In this document: positions 46,706 through 58,681 of the stretch, in pieces | How positions within the stretch are numbered: position 1 is the first letter of the stretch | Layout of the letters: each line of letters starts with the position of its first letter | Origin: Polytrichum commune | Lineage: Eukaryota > Streptophyta > Polytrichopsida > Polytrichales > Polytrichaceae | Length of the DNA stretch: 60,000 bases | Assembly (NCBI GenBank): GCA_950295325.1 | Contig: OX485804.1 | Span: forward strand, 56,112,001 to 56,172,000 | Direction: 5' to 3' | Notes under the pieces: model-generated | What the model saw: the letters and a program-made list of their open reading frames with translations, nothing else | Database searches by the model: none | What the model was told of the DNA's origin: nothing | Position numbers and translations under genes: made by a program

Positions 46706-47501
46706 TTGGAGCTGGAGAGGCTTCTTATTGCAAAAATGACGCAGAAGTGGCACGAAGATCAACGCATGCTTTCGGTTAGGATTTTATCCGGGAATGTACC
46801 TATGTTTGGTCATACAAGCAAGAATTTGGGAAAATTCTTTAGGAAATCTGCAGAAAATCTTCAATTGAGTTATGAAAATAATAAAGGAGATCATATTATT
46901 CATGCATTGGCAACCGATGGGCCCAATGAACTACAACAATGCGTATTGTTGGGTGCATCTTATGTGCAAAGAGTTGTTCATGCTTTGAACGATCGTTTCC
47001 CAGACCTTCCAATATTCAATGTGGCCAAACTTTTCAGCCCTCGTAATTATCCAAGCGATGATAGTCACCGAATCACAAATACCGAATTGTGGCTCGAAAG
47101 GATATTGTTGAAGTTTCAATACACTGAAGAAGAGAGTGACATGTGTAAGGGAGAACTCTTGGAATTTACAGGAACACTTCGACATGAGTGTGAGAACAAA
47201 ACGATATTTATGGCTTGACGCATATGTGGTAGCAATTTGGAATGGCACACAAATTGGCCTAAACTTATGCAACTTTGGCAAAAAAATTATACTCATTCCA
47301 TCAAGTATAGCTATTTGTGAGAGAGGATTTTCCAAACAAAATGCAATCAAAAGCCACTTGCGCAATAGGTTGAACTTGAAGACCCTTGATGCTCTTATGC
47401 GGGTTTCTCTTTGTGGGCTTGAAGTGGATGCAATGGATTGGGCTACCACCTTCAACATTTGGAGAAACATGCGAGACCGAAGGATACTTACGCTCGATTG
47501 A
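46706..47501 (+). pseudogene. hAT transposase C-terminal remnant (hATC dimerisation domain)
   Basis: Two overlapping frames, 46706-47218 and 47136-47501, read as one protein with a frameshift near 47170-47220. The second frame holds ILIPSSIAICERGFSKQNAI and LRNRLNLKTLDALMRVSLCG, then TTFNIWRNMRDRRI: the hAT C-terminal dimerisation motif in the form seen in ZNF862-like proteins. The BED finger and DDE core are missing, so this is a deleted, non-functional derivative. Confidence 0.85.
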
Positions 47502-47574
47502 TAGTTTTTTTTTGTTACAAATCAAGTTTGTTTTTTATTATTCAAAATATTAGTTTTCTAAAATATTGTGTAAG

Positions 47575-47745
47575 CCAAAAATTGAGGTGACATTTTGGAA
47601 TAAAATGTAGATGTCATTTGACATTCATCTTTGTTTTTGAAAACGTCACGTGACACTTTGGATTCAAGGTTGAACGTCACATGAAATTTGTCAAACATAC
47701 ACATTGGGTGGGAGCCCAAGTGGGAGAGGCTCGAGATGCCATTTT
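47575..47745 (+). repeat. hAT-flanking repeat, copy 1
   Basis: It matches 56705-56893 in inverted orientation ('ttttgaaaacgtcacgtgac', 'acactttggatt', 'caaacatacacattg'). Lying directly downstream of the hAT remnant, it is probably the element's 3' non-coding part. Confidence 0.65.
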
Positions 47746-50700
47746 CCAATAGTGGAGTGGGGCCCATAGTATGTGGGGCGAGAAAGACAAAGGCCGGGGC
47801 GTTTGTGGCGCTTATATAGCCGGAGGGAATGAGAAAGAGGTGACAATTCTTCCTATTTTAGGCCACATGGGCCCCTTTTTGGGGGGGGCCATCATTCATA
47901 TTCTTGAATCTCCATGAAACCCTGGGGCCTGGGCCCGGGACGGACGTACGTTAAGTTATTCCAATGATGTGTGTCATATATTGTAGCTCCGCTTTATAAC
48001 TTAACCTACTTCTTTATGGTTATGGTTATTATTATTATTATCATCATCGTCGTCACCATCAACTACTGTAGTAAGAACCCGGTATCAACAGGGAAGTTAA
48101 CATTCTTATATTCTTATTCTTCGTCAGCTAGGGTGTGGACACCACTTTCTTCCTGCAAGCATGCATGGTAACTTGAATCCCCATGCAAGCATTGTTTGGT
48201 TTTGTTTTGTCTTGTTCGTGGCCGTGGTATTCGAGCTTGCAGTACCAAGGACATTCAAGAGTACTAAGGCGATGGGAATGTTAGGGCGGTAGCCTAGAAT
48301 GAAAGTATCCGTGAATCTCGTGTCGAAACGCAGCATGAAAAGGTGAAACCCCGACTATATTGAGAATTCCAACAAAAAGCCCCACAAGTACAATGAAGCC
48401 GTATGTATTCCGGTGGGAGGGAAATTAGTGTGGAAACAATTAGCGTGGGCCACTTTAGTTCTCTAGTCGGGGTGGAGTTGATGTGGGTTCAAGATCCTAG
48501 GTCTTCCCCTCGTTCTTCCTTTAAACTTTTGACTAATACCTTACGTAAAATAAATCGTCTCCTTACATCTAAAGTAATACTCAAAATAAAACGATCCACA
48601 AGTATGTTTTCTAGAATTATAGTTATTTTAGCACATGCTAATCTTGTACTAGAAAATTAGCATGAGTTGAAAATTATTGTGGCCCACACATTATGAGAAT
48701 TAGCGTGGGTTCTAGAAAATTGTTGTGGTCCACAACAATGGGACTACTTGGAATAGCAAGAAGATTTTGGTTGACCTCATTTAGTGTTTGGCATGGTAGA
48801 TCGTATGAAATAAAATTGGTTTTAAAGTCCGGAAAGCCAAAATGCTTATGAGAAAGTTAGCTAGGTGTCACCCATGTCTAGGTCGTACCTGACAACCACA
48901 TACTTTGTTTAGTCACATACATGTCACCACCTACAACCACTACTGTCACATCTCCAATGGTCCATCTCCAAATATTCTCAATGTTCTTCCATGGATTGTT
49001 TTCATGACACGAGCCATGAGAAAGTCGGCTTTGCAACAATCACATACTTAGTTGTTACAAAGCAATCACATACTTGTTGCCAAACCCTACTGTCACCACC
49101 ACATCTATGATAAGTTTCCTCCAACTATTCTCACTATCGACCCTCCATAAAGAGTTCCCCCCCCCCTCTTTAAAAATGCGTGGGTTAAATTTGTACCCGT
49201 GTTTTAGAACAGGCTTGGGCCGCATACAAGCTGAATAGTTACAAATAACAAAGCCCTTGAAAGAATCATCAAACTCCTAGTTTCATCTCTCTTGGAGTAC
49301 TCTACTTATAACTATATTTGTATGACCGCTTTTCCAATAGAGGTAGAGTGATTGACTCCGGGACTTTGTGTGACAAGTGTATGGTATTGATAAAGATGGG
49401 AATGGGGTGAGGAGAGTCCCAATTGTTTCCTAAAGCCATCATGGAGGAGAAGTGGAGAATTGGGTTTGGAGTCAAAGATTCCCGGCCCCACAATGTTGTC
49501 ATTGCCATTCCCACTCGAGGGTATAAAAGAATTGTATGTGTAGAAGTGGTAGAGAAGGTAAAAGCAAATGTAGATGGGAGTGGTTTAAGATTTGGGCCCG
49601 GGGGGGGGGGGTCAAGGGCGTCATCTATGGTGCTCTACTAACTTAATCATTGTTGATTTTTAGATATATTTACACAATTGGCTAGGGATTCTAGCGTTCT
49701 TTGTTTGCCCATTCAAGTTTTTTAAAGCAAAACAAGTGTAATCCAACCAGTGTGGTGCGCCAAGCATTGAATCTCTCATACAATAGGCTCAAAGAAGTTC
49801 ATGACTTTGACTCGGACTTAGGACCTCTCCCCGTACTCAACCCGACCCACTCACTAATTGGGTAGAGGCCCCAATCGGCCAACATTGGCACCCACACCAG
49901 CTTTAAGAGGCCCTCTCTAATGAGAATCGCTACAATATTTCCCTTGACCTTGAACCAAGAGTGGGTTACTCACGCTCTTTATGATAGTCGCCCTCCTTCA
50001 GCGATCTTGTGACTCACACTCTTACCACATGCTCAAATGACTAAGAATGTAATAAAGGCAATACATGCACACTCCATACCTCATGCATTCAATTTCTTTA
50101 ATGATTTCTTATCCATGTCCACCTTGTCATTATCCATGTCTCTCCTTGTTAATTCTAGATAAGATAAAAGACATGAAACATTTTCATAAGATCAAAATAT
50201 TGTACTTCTTGATAAAACGGGCACGTGCATACAAGGATGCATTGTCACCCACTCTCCGCTTTTTCTTAACAACAACGTTTCCGCTTTAAGAGTTAGTTGG
50301 GCACAACATGGAGAAGCCTCCTTCGATCAACTATGGACTCTTGGTGTCTACGTAAACTCATCCATCACACAGGTGAAAATACAATGATTGGTATTATAGC
50401 TGATGAATATTTTAGACAAATTAAAATCCAAAAATAACATCAAAGACCCCAAATTAGTGACAGAGTTCAGCTGGAATGAATCGGCCCTCACCTTATACGG
50501 AAGTTGTTTTTACTATAACCCCTTCATCCTCGATGGATAGTTTACATAAATGCCAGGAATCCCAAGCAATCTCCTGGGACCAACGATAAGTCGAAGCTAA
50601 GTAACATGCAGTATAACTTAAGTTATGACCACGAAGGAGATGGGTGTTAGCTTAAATTGTGAGGGGAATTGGGTGTGGTGTGATCAACCGAAGCTTGGCG

Positions 50701-51019
50701 TGATAGTAGGGGCTCCTTCTAAACAAATCCAAGATAAGGAATCCCACTGCAAAGAAGATCAAATTCCTCCTGAAAAAGTTGTGACGATTCACCCAAGAAA
50801 TGCCCAGATGCACAATTCTTTATTATGCTCCACAAAGTGAACCTCGGAACATGTGCTCAACGGCATGCACACATGCGTTCCTTCACAAGTTCAGGCTGTT
50901 CTGGCCGCATGAATTATATACATATATATTATTGCACGGTTATCAATTAGCGTTTGAATAGATTATAGATGTTGTTACACGAATTATTGTATAACATTAC
51001 GCAAGGGGAGGTTGTATAC
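47746..51019. other. Non-coding stretch
   Basis: I see no supported gene. It contains TTA/TCA/TCG triplet runs at 48026-48055, poly-C at 49157-49166 and poly-G at 49590-49601. Repeated 'aattagcgtgggcc' text lies at 48440-48720. Confidence 0.35.
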
Positions 51020-51310
51020 GTTCGAAAACGCCGGTTTCATAACCGAGGTTGGTAGGTCAAAGGCCTTGACATGTGTGTGACTTTGAGGAGCTTGGTTTCA
51101 AGGGTGGTCCCTATTTTGTTGGATAGAATCATATGTTTTCAACTCCCACCCAAGATGACGTTTTTGCAAGGCTTAAAACCTGCATTTCCGATTGGAGTTG
51201 AAAACGGATGTTTTTTACCCCCCAAAAAAACCTTGAAACCCAACTCCTCGAAGTTAGGCACATGTCAAGGTCAACATCCGTTTACCTTGGCTTACTAAAC
51301 TCCGTTTCAA
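51020..51310. mobile_element. Foldback MITE-like element
   Basis: The inverted pair 51063-51102 and 51231-51271 is 40 bp with few mismatches ('ccttgacatgtg' against 'cacatgtcaagg', 'ggtttcaagg' against 'ccttgaaacc'). Pairing extends out to 'cggtttcataaccg' near 51028 and 'gtttcaaaaaccg' near 51305. Noncoding. Confidence 0.65.
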
Positions 51311-51549
51311 AAACCGACAATTTCTAACGTGTGTGGCCTCCCCTTCAGTTGATGAGTTGTGTTCAGCTACCTTGGCTTCAGTTTCGGCCTGAAGCATTGG
51401 GTTTCTGACATTCGGAGGCTTTATTCTGAAATCTATTGTGGGGCCCATGAACACATCTCAACAGTTGAGAATGTTATGTGGGTGAAGCTTGTGACACAAC
51501 TTGTAATTAAATCATACGGTTGCATGCCAATAGGGGATGAATCTTCACA

Positions 51550-51960
51550 ACACTTGCCGAGGGGAGGGGAGGGTGAAAATTTTGATTAATATTATAAAGC
51601 CAAGATGTTTTTATTTTAAGACAAAGTAATGCCTAATTTGAGGTCAAAGATTTGAATTACTCTAGTGACCTTGAAGTGGGATGAATCAACAACCAAATTA
51701 TAGGGAGTCAATTTTAAGTATTACCTCCTCATCATGTGTTAGGAAACCATGTCGCCTAACAAGGGGAGGTCCACCAGGGGAGGGAGAGGTGAAAATGTTG
51801 TTTATTGTTTCAAATCCCAATGGTTGTTTTTTTAAAGCCAAAATAACATCTAATTTAGAGCCTTGGACCTGTACTACTCTACCGAGTTGAAATTAGGACG
51901 ACTCAGCAACCAATCTACGGGGAGATGTTTTCATTTTACCCCTTTGGCAGTGTAAGGAAC
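51550..51960. repeat. Direct tandem duplication of about 235 bp
   Basis: 51553-51720 and 51776-51955 align: 'ggggagggtgaaaat' recurs as 'ggagggagaggtgaaaat', and 'attataaagccaa', 'taatttgagg' and 'gatgaatcaacaacca' recur in order. Confidence 0.6.
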
Positions 51961-52500
51961 CAAAGCAAACATGTGGTACACCGGCCGGGGCTAGATTTTT
52001 TTTTTCAGTGGGGCTCTCGCCTAATCTAATCTAAGGGTGAACACAATCAATCATACTTTGATATAAATTAACTTTTCTTAATGTGAAATAACATCATATA
52101 TCTAAAATTAGGGTATTGAGACACAATCGGGAGGAGGCAATCACAACCACACACGTGTGTGGGGGATGCACTAGTAGGAAAGGTGGGTCTACACGACTAG
52201 TGATGGTTTTCTTAAACTCTTTTCACCCTGTAAGGTTTGGTGGGGCTCAATTAAGAGCGTGAGACTTTTAGCCGTGGCTATGAGTTAGTGAGGTGCGAGG
52301 GCATTATGTGGTTACTCCTCATGATTGGATACTTATGTTTGAGTTATGTATGCCAAGGTTTGTAGTTAAGAATACAAAGAAAATAATAAGAAGGACACAT
52401 GTCACAATGATAGTGGACTACGTATGTGCACACACAGATTGTCGCCGTTTTAAGTAGAACAATGACACAATTGGGAGGGTTTGTGCGATCACCAATGTGG
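51961..52500. other. Non-coding stretch
   Basis: I see no supported gene. Confidence 0.3.
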
Positions 52501-53135
52501 AAAAGAAAATCTTTACTTTGACTTCTTATAACCTTTTTCATATTAGTTATGTTAATATAACTTAAAATGACATCTCAGTCATGTGCATTTGGTAATTGGA
52601 TGAGATGATTGCCAATCCAATCCAACAACCAAGATTATCCTTTGAGTTGGAAGTGTCCACAATAGTTGGGCCACATATATACCTTACTAATGATTTCTGA
52701 CAATCAACAAAGTGAGAATGAGAACAAGCTTGTCTAAGTTAAGTGGTGAAACAAGGATTTACATGACCTTCAATTTGACCTCTTATAATTTTCTCATATT
52801 TAGTTCCATTCATGAAACTCGAAGTTACAACCTCCAATGACGTGAATTGGTGAGTGGATGAGACAATCCCCAAATCCAATGGTCAAGTTTACCTTTTAGT
52901 GTTGGAAGTGTCCACAATAGTTTGGCCGCATATGATTTTGACAATGACAAAGTGAGAATGAGAACAAGTTTGTTTATGTAAGCTAATAGTCCACCCATAC
53001 TTACTGGTGTGGGCCACCAGTGAACAATTTTTACCAACACTTATTACAAACAGTGGCTTTCATTGGCCAAACCAACTTTAAAAACTATCTATGATGGTAG
53101 AAGTCATTTGTTGGTTGCCCACACGAGTAATACAC

Positions 53136-53518
53136 TTGCCACACCGGGGGGGGGGGGGGGAGTGAAGGTCCCAACTACCTAGTCCCCCCGGTTCGGAGCC
53201 CAACGATGGAGGTGGTGGCCAGCCAAGACATTGGGGACAAAGTCCTGCAAGTGTTTCGGTTGATTGGTTGCAAGGCAACCCCCCCTCTTTGCAGCTAGTC
53301 GCCCGGAGCATTCAGTTGTTGCCTCTGGTCGGGCAAGGCTCTCAAGCCAGGGGGGATTACTTACTGGGGACCACCCACAGTGGAACTCGAGTAGGGTAGG
53401 GAGCCGGACCGAGAGCAAGAGCATCCATTGGCGAGTTGCCACACTGTGCTAACCCAACCTCACGCCTCCTTAGCCAGAGCCACCAGCTGGCTAGCCTAGC
53501 CAGCCTCGGTGTGGCACA
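53136..53518. mobile_element. GC-rich element with GCCACACC termini
   Basis: It opens GCCACACCGG with a 15-base G run and closes AGCCTCGGTGTGGC. GC content is higher than in both flanks, as in the copies at 35054 and 57677. Confidence 0.6.
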
Positions 53519-53593
53519 GCTATAAGTGTGGGCATGCTGTAAGTTCACAAAACCATGTCTTTCACTTATACCTCCTATAATCTTTTCATCTTA

Positions 53594-54087
53594 GGGCCAC
53601 TTCACACGCGAGACTACGAGCCTGTGACCATTACACTTCAAGCACTTTCATTGGTGGAAAAGGCAGAGCCGGTCCAAGTTCACTTCACACTACACTCGAG
53701 GGACCAACGGAGTATGTGAATGCAAGATGAATGTAAAGTCTACATGCTACATGGCATTAAATGAATAATGTTTTATGGTCACTTGGATTGTTTTCAAAAA
53801 TCACCTCTTGGAGGTAGGCCTAACACAAAACCGGGAGACCATGGCACTCCGAACACTCACAACCGTTGGTTTATTCTATTTTATCATGTGTGAGGACCCA
53901 CATGAATAGAAATTCATTAAAACATCATATGTTTGAGGGCCCGGTGACATACGACTTCGCACTACACTTGAGGCTCCGTGACCACACCACATGATTTCGG
54001 AGGTGTCTTGAGACGGGCTTTGGACACTTTCTTTCGGGCTCACACAATTTCATGGTCACGGCTCTTGGCTCATGTGTGAAGTGACCC
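53594..54087. mobile_element. Tourist-like 'GGGCCACTTCACAC' element, solitary copy
   Basis: 494 bp. It opens GGGCCACTTCACACGCGAGA and closes CATGTGTGAAGTGACCC. It is flanked by TTA (53591-53593) and TTG (54088-54090). The pre-insertion text, inferred from the neighbouring tandem units (catattag, catatttag), supports a TTA target. Confidence 0.85.
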
Positions 54088-54258
54088 TTGCTTCCAATCA
54101 CCAAATTTGAAATGACAAATATGGCATAAATATGCAATTTGCTAAAGGAATGAGACAATTCCTGATCTGATCCAAGGGCCAAAATTATCTTTTTTGAGTT
54201 GGAAATGTCCGCAATAGGGCCATCACACGTGTCAAAGTGAGAATGAGAACGAGCTTAG

Positions 54259-55075
54259 GCTTCAAAACCACTACTAAACAGAGCAAAGGCCTGTTTGTCC
54301 CACAACTTCGGCTTCAGTTAAGTTACATAAGAAGACGTGCTGGAGCGAGAGAATGTGAACGGAAGTTAAAAGTGGTGGTGGTGTGGAGTGTTAGTTGCGA
54401 AGCTACTTCTGAGTCCTTTTCCTAAAAACAGTTGACGTTTGTACACATCTGGTGCAGGAGCGTTTTTTGCAGTGAAAACAGGGCATGATGAATCTCCAAA
54501 AGCTCTATATATATTTCCTCTTGTCCTCTTCACCAAAAAGCTAGGGGACCCATCACCGTGCCCATTGTCAGAATGCCAGGGGACCCATCACCGTGACCAT
54601 TGTCTCGTATATGTAGACAAGCCCCATCACCCAGTCAATGAACGGGGTGGGACCAGTGTTCAATATTGAAGCCTTCAACACCTGTCAAATGCCATTTTGG
54701 CCACCAAAGAAGGCCTTTTTTTTTGGGTTGGGCACTTCATAAAAATGTGCTCCGCAAAGTTTCCACTAGTTACAGTGAAGGTTTCTCCAAAAAATGTGTG
54801 TCGGAAAATACAATGGTTGCGATTTACAAATAGGAACATAGTTGGACTCCGCTCTCGACACTCTAGCAGACGCTTCCAAATTCCAATAACTTCTACAATT
54901 TCGACTCTGCAACTTCGACTCGGCATTGACATAATGGGGCAAAGAGTGATCGCAAAAGTTGATTGAAACTTGAAACGATTCCCCCTCCCGTGTTTTTGCA
55001 TGAATGATCATTTGCTTTGATTGGAATGAAATTTGTGCTACAAAGTGTATTTAATGCTTCAAAAAAGTCAGTAAG
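54259..55075. other. Non-coding stretch
   Basis: 54541-54605 holds a short direct duplication (aggggacccatcaccgtg, twice, 33 bp apart). Frames at 54675-55001 are unrecognised. Confidence 0.35.
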
Positions 55076-55232
55076 GTTTTTTTCGTTTTCGTTTTCGTTT
55101 TCGTTTTTATAACACAAAAGACACTCGACCACCTGACTAGTTTACCCCGTCACATAAAGAGACAATTTCACGACCGGGTATCGAACCACCAACCACTCCA
55201 TTTGGTTTGGATACCTCTCCACTATCATCCAC
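55076..55232 (-). mobile_element. tRNA-derived SINE
   Basis: Read on the minus strand: an A-box-like TAGTGGAGAGG (plus 55214-55224), a B box GGTTCGATACC (plus 55177-55187) about 30 nt on, a unique body, and a (CGAAAA)n simple tail (plus 55080-55107). This is the standard layout of a plant SINE. Its 5' end is approximate. Confidence 0.75.
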
Positions 55233-56704
55233 TAGTTTAGGGTCATCTCGGACCTGAAAATCAATGAGGGTTCACCGAGACCAAGAGCGAGGGACCACTT
55301 GCGGTCTTAAACTTGTGATTGGCTGGAATAAGGGTTTGAAAAAGTTAGGTTTCAGGCATAGGCCGAGACCGGGTCATTCTTGGTGGAGAAGTCAACCTGG
55401 AATTCTACATGGCAAAGGTGGTTAGGTGATCTTTACTCTATTTATGGGAGCATATGTTGACCATCTATTTTGGGCCCCTAGTTCCCTTGGTCACGACTCA
55501 CGTCCAACAAAGGGGGAGGGGGAGCAATGGGATCAAAGTGTTCCTTTTGCTATGATCTCGGTGCAAATAGTTTCCTTGAGAATTGAGTGAGGCGGAATGT
55601 TGTCATGCACGTTGTGTATCGAAAATCTTTAGCAATTTGGGCAACATCCCAAACCAAACATGCTTCAAAGATGGCATACGACTTCAATACGGATGACACC
55701 CATCATCACATGGTCAACAAGCATTGACTTCCTCTCGAATAGGTGTTGAAACTCCAAATTTGAGAAACCCATATTCTCGCGTGTATGGAGTGCGATGTTA
55801 TAGAATCAATTCTATTTCATTTGGGGGTCATCACCCATCTTGTCTTTCCAAAATCGTATAAATTTGATATTTCCACTAGTTGCCCCACTCAAAAGTGTCC
55901 AACTTTGCTATGGTTCTAGATCATCTCAAAATGTATTGAATTGAAGAGTTTGTTTGTTCCGCATTTTCACTATGGAGTTGGATTTCACATGCAAATTGAG
56001 CATTCTAAGTTTAATGTGGATCTTGTTTTGCTATCGATAACGGGCTCAAATGTCATCAACTTCAAGGGAGATACGAGAGTTTCATGTTCACCGGAATGCA
56101 TCCCGAGACATTTAATGAGTAAAGGTGTCATGATCTCGAATTTCATTAAATCCAATGTAGGAAAACAAATAGTGGTGAGAATAAGTTAATTCAACCAAAA
56201 AGAGTGGCTTGGAATTTGTGCAATATTTTTCAAAGGTGGAGTGGAGAAAATGATGAGGCATGCAAGTTGTTTTGTTATTATGTTCCTTGTGAACTAATTA
56301 TTCACATTTTCCCAAGAGACAAGCAAGTCAAAACCCTTTTTTTGACAACGGAGTCTCCCTAAATCGAGCATCAAAATATCCTACTCTACATACGAATGCA
56401 CACAAAACAATTAACTCAATGGCACCAAAAGTGATTCCAAGTGTAAAACAAGACCTTTCACCCAAACACCACATCCATTTCAAGCCATTGCTTTTACAAT
56501 CAGCCATTTTGGGTTCACACAATAATTATTCTACTCCTAGTCCAGTGCACCAATAGTGATCAATCGGCGTCGTCGTCGTCGTTTTTTTTTTATAATTAAT
56601 TTTAAAACCTACTACCTTGACTCAAAGAAGTTGTAAGGAAACGTTACACTCCTAGGAAACACGAAAACCGTTATATGTGTTGGCCATGTAAGACTCCGAG
56701 TGCA
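55233..56704. other. Non-coding stretch
   Basis: I see no supported gene; the frame at 55941-56189 matches nothing I know. A CGT triplet run lies at 56567-56582. Confidence 0.3.
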
Positions 56705-56893
56705 ATTCTCATTCACTAAGAATGGCATGATCTTTGGCCCAAGTGTGAACCCATCAGTGTGTATGTTTCACAAACTGCATTTGACATTTAACTTCAAATC
56801 CAAAGTGTCATGTGATGTTTTCAAAAACAAACAAAACTGAATGTAAATTGACGTGTATAATTTCTTCTAAAATGCCACCTCAATACCACACGC
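56705..56893 (-). repeat. hAT-flanking repeat, copy 2 (inverted)
   Basis: Inverse of 47575-47745 along its length, including the 'gccacctcaat' end. No transposase remains beside it. Confidence 0.65.
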
Positions 56894-57676
56894 CCAATGA
56901 TACGTGTCATTTGAATGTATAACATGTCAATTGCGCCCAATCATAAGATACTTTTTAAGGATCCGAGTGCCACTCAATACGATGATCTTGGTGTAGTGCT
57001 ACCCCTTATCATCACATTGGAATGCGAGCAATGAGCTATCAGACTCTAGTTGCCAGTTAGAATGTTTCCATCCTAGTGCTTGGTTGGAGAGCTTGCTTAG
57101 CGTTGGTTGATCCGAGTCAAAGGCTTTGGTGTGTACCTAGGATAATCGCAACTTAGGACTAGCTACACTAATTATTGTAATGAGTGTCATATGATACTTT
57201 ATGTCACTTGTGGTAACTTTTCTAATGACACTTCTTATGAATAAGTTTACATGTGTCACTTTGAATTCATTTATTTTTAGCTCATCGCCGGTAAGTTGGT
57301 AAACTCTACATTCTGATATTTTTGTAATGAAATGTTGTCACGAATGATTACAATTTGGATGAGAAATCACTTAATAAGTGACGATAATTGCAGCGTTGTA
57401 AATCAATAGTGTGTTGAAAAAAGTGGAAGGAATGACAAATAATTTGTGTTTACATTTAGTGTTGGTGACACTGCATGGGCAATTTGCAGTTAGTATCGAG
57501 CAAGACAAATATAATTGGTGATATTAAATAAAATATTTAGTGCAGTAACCTCCGTCTACTCATTAGTACATTGGTTTCATATTGGACGAATGCATAACAT
57601 TAGACAAGCTTCAAAGCTTGGTCAGTTTCCAAATCGAGTTGGCCCCATAGTGAAAGCGTTTAGATACTCATATAGT
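56894..57676. other. Non-coding stretch
   Basis: I see no supported gene. Confidence 0.3.
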
Positions 57677-57905
57677 AGCCACACCGCGGGGGGGGGGGGT
57701 CTAGCCGGGGCCCAAATAGCCCAGCTGGTGCCCCCCCCCCTCCTCCAGTGTTGGTGCCTACCATCCGGGGCATTAAGGACAACGTCCAAAAAGGCTTCGA
57801 CTAGGTGGATGTAGAGTGGGATCCTTGCATCCAGCCACCTGGGCCCCTTTTGAACGTTGAGGGGGGGGGGGCCGCACCGGCCGGGCTAGACCCCCCTGGT
57901 GTGGC
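57677..57905. mobile_element. GC-rich element with GCCACACC termini, short copy
   Basis: About 229 bp. It opens AGCCACACCGCGG, then a G run and TCTAGCCGG, and closes CCGGGCTAGACCCCCCTGGT followed by GTGGC. Best terminal inverted repeats of the family (about 28 bp), with three G/C runs of 10-11 bases inside. Confidence 0.75.
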
Positions 57906-58569
57906 TAGCATATTATTGATATGGTGATGACCCACGACTAAGTAGCGAACCAACTGAACATTGGCATGTAAATATGTTTTGAAATCAATATAAACCATTC
58001 TAGATTTTGCGATTTGATTTTAACACACAACTTCAATGATACAATGTTCCAATATTAACGGTTAGCTGCCAGTGATTACCAATATGCAATGAATAATAAT
58101 CAAGCCAAGTATACCTTGAATGTGGGAAAACCCCATAATAGAAGCGACATAATGCTCGAGAAATTCCAATACCCACAAAACCTTGATATAGTACACAATT
58201 AAGTAATGTTCTATGAGAGATACACTCCTACATGATAATTCCCTCTCTCCACAAATCCCAAGCACCCAATCAACTAAGAGCTCAAATACAATTAATTTAA
58301 TCAAAGCCCCGGGACCCGAATGGCACCTGGCAGCTTAACGAGTGACACACACACACACACAAGAATCAAATGGCAACAATAACGTACTAATAACTTATAC
58401 AATGTGGAGCCAATGGCAATGAGTTATGTTCCCACAACCTCTCATATATATGCTATCGTCGTCTCTTTTAAGAAAGTGCTAAAGGCAGGTAGCGTCCCCA
58501 CTTGTTAGGGGTGCCACTTACTATATATACTTACGGCCCCCCTCTAGCGTGGGCCCCCAGGCCCCCAGG
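57906..58569. other. Non-coding stretch
   Basis: A short CA run at 58345-58361; otherwise I see no supported feature. Confidence 0.3.
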
Positions 58570-58681
58570 CTCCCACGACACTCCACATACTTTGTGATTT
58601 TAAGGAGGATCTCATGGAAAGATGCAGGTTCCCAGGTGTGTTAAGTAAAAGACGACCCCTATTGTAGGGATGTGGTATTTC
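58570..58681. repeat. Duplicated flank, filled copy
   Basis: It matches 59367-59463 ('cacgacactccacat', 'aggaggatctcatggaaaga', 'ttcccag', 'agtaaaagac', 'gatgtggta'). The MITE at 58682-59271 starts right after it. Confidence 0.75.

Larger units (their letters stand above)
52501..54258. repeat. Three diverged tandem units, the third split by two insertions
   Basis: Unit 1 is about 52521-52740 and unit 2 about 52760-52985. Unit 3 is 53555-53593 continued at 54088-54258. Shared text: 'cttataa.tttt.tcat', 'ggatgaga..at.ccaa', 'ttggaagtgtccacaatag' and 'aaagtgagaatgagaac'. Elements 53136-53518 and 53594-54087 account for the extra length. Confidence 0.7.
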
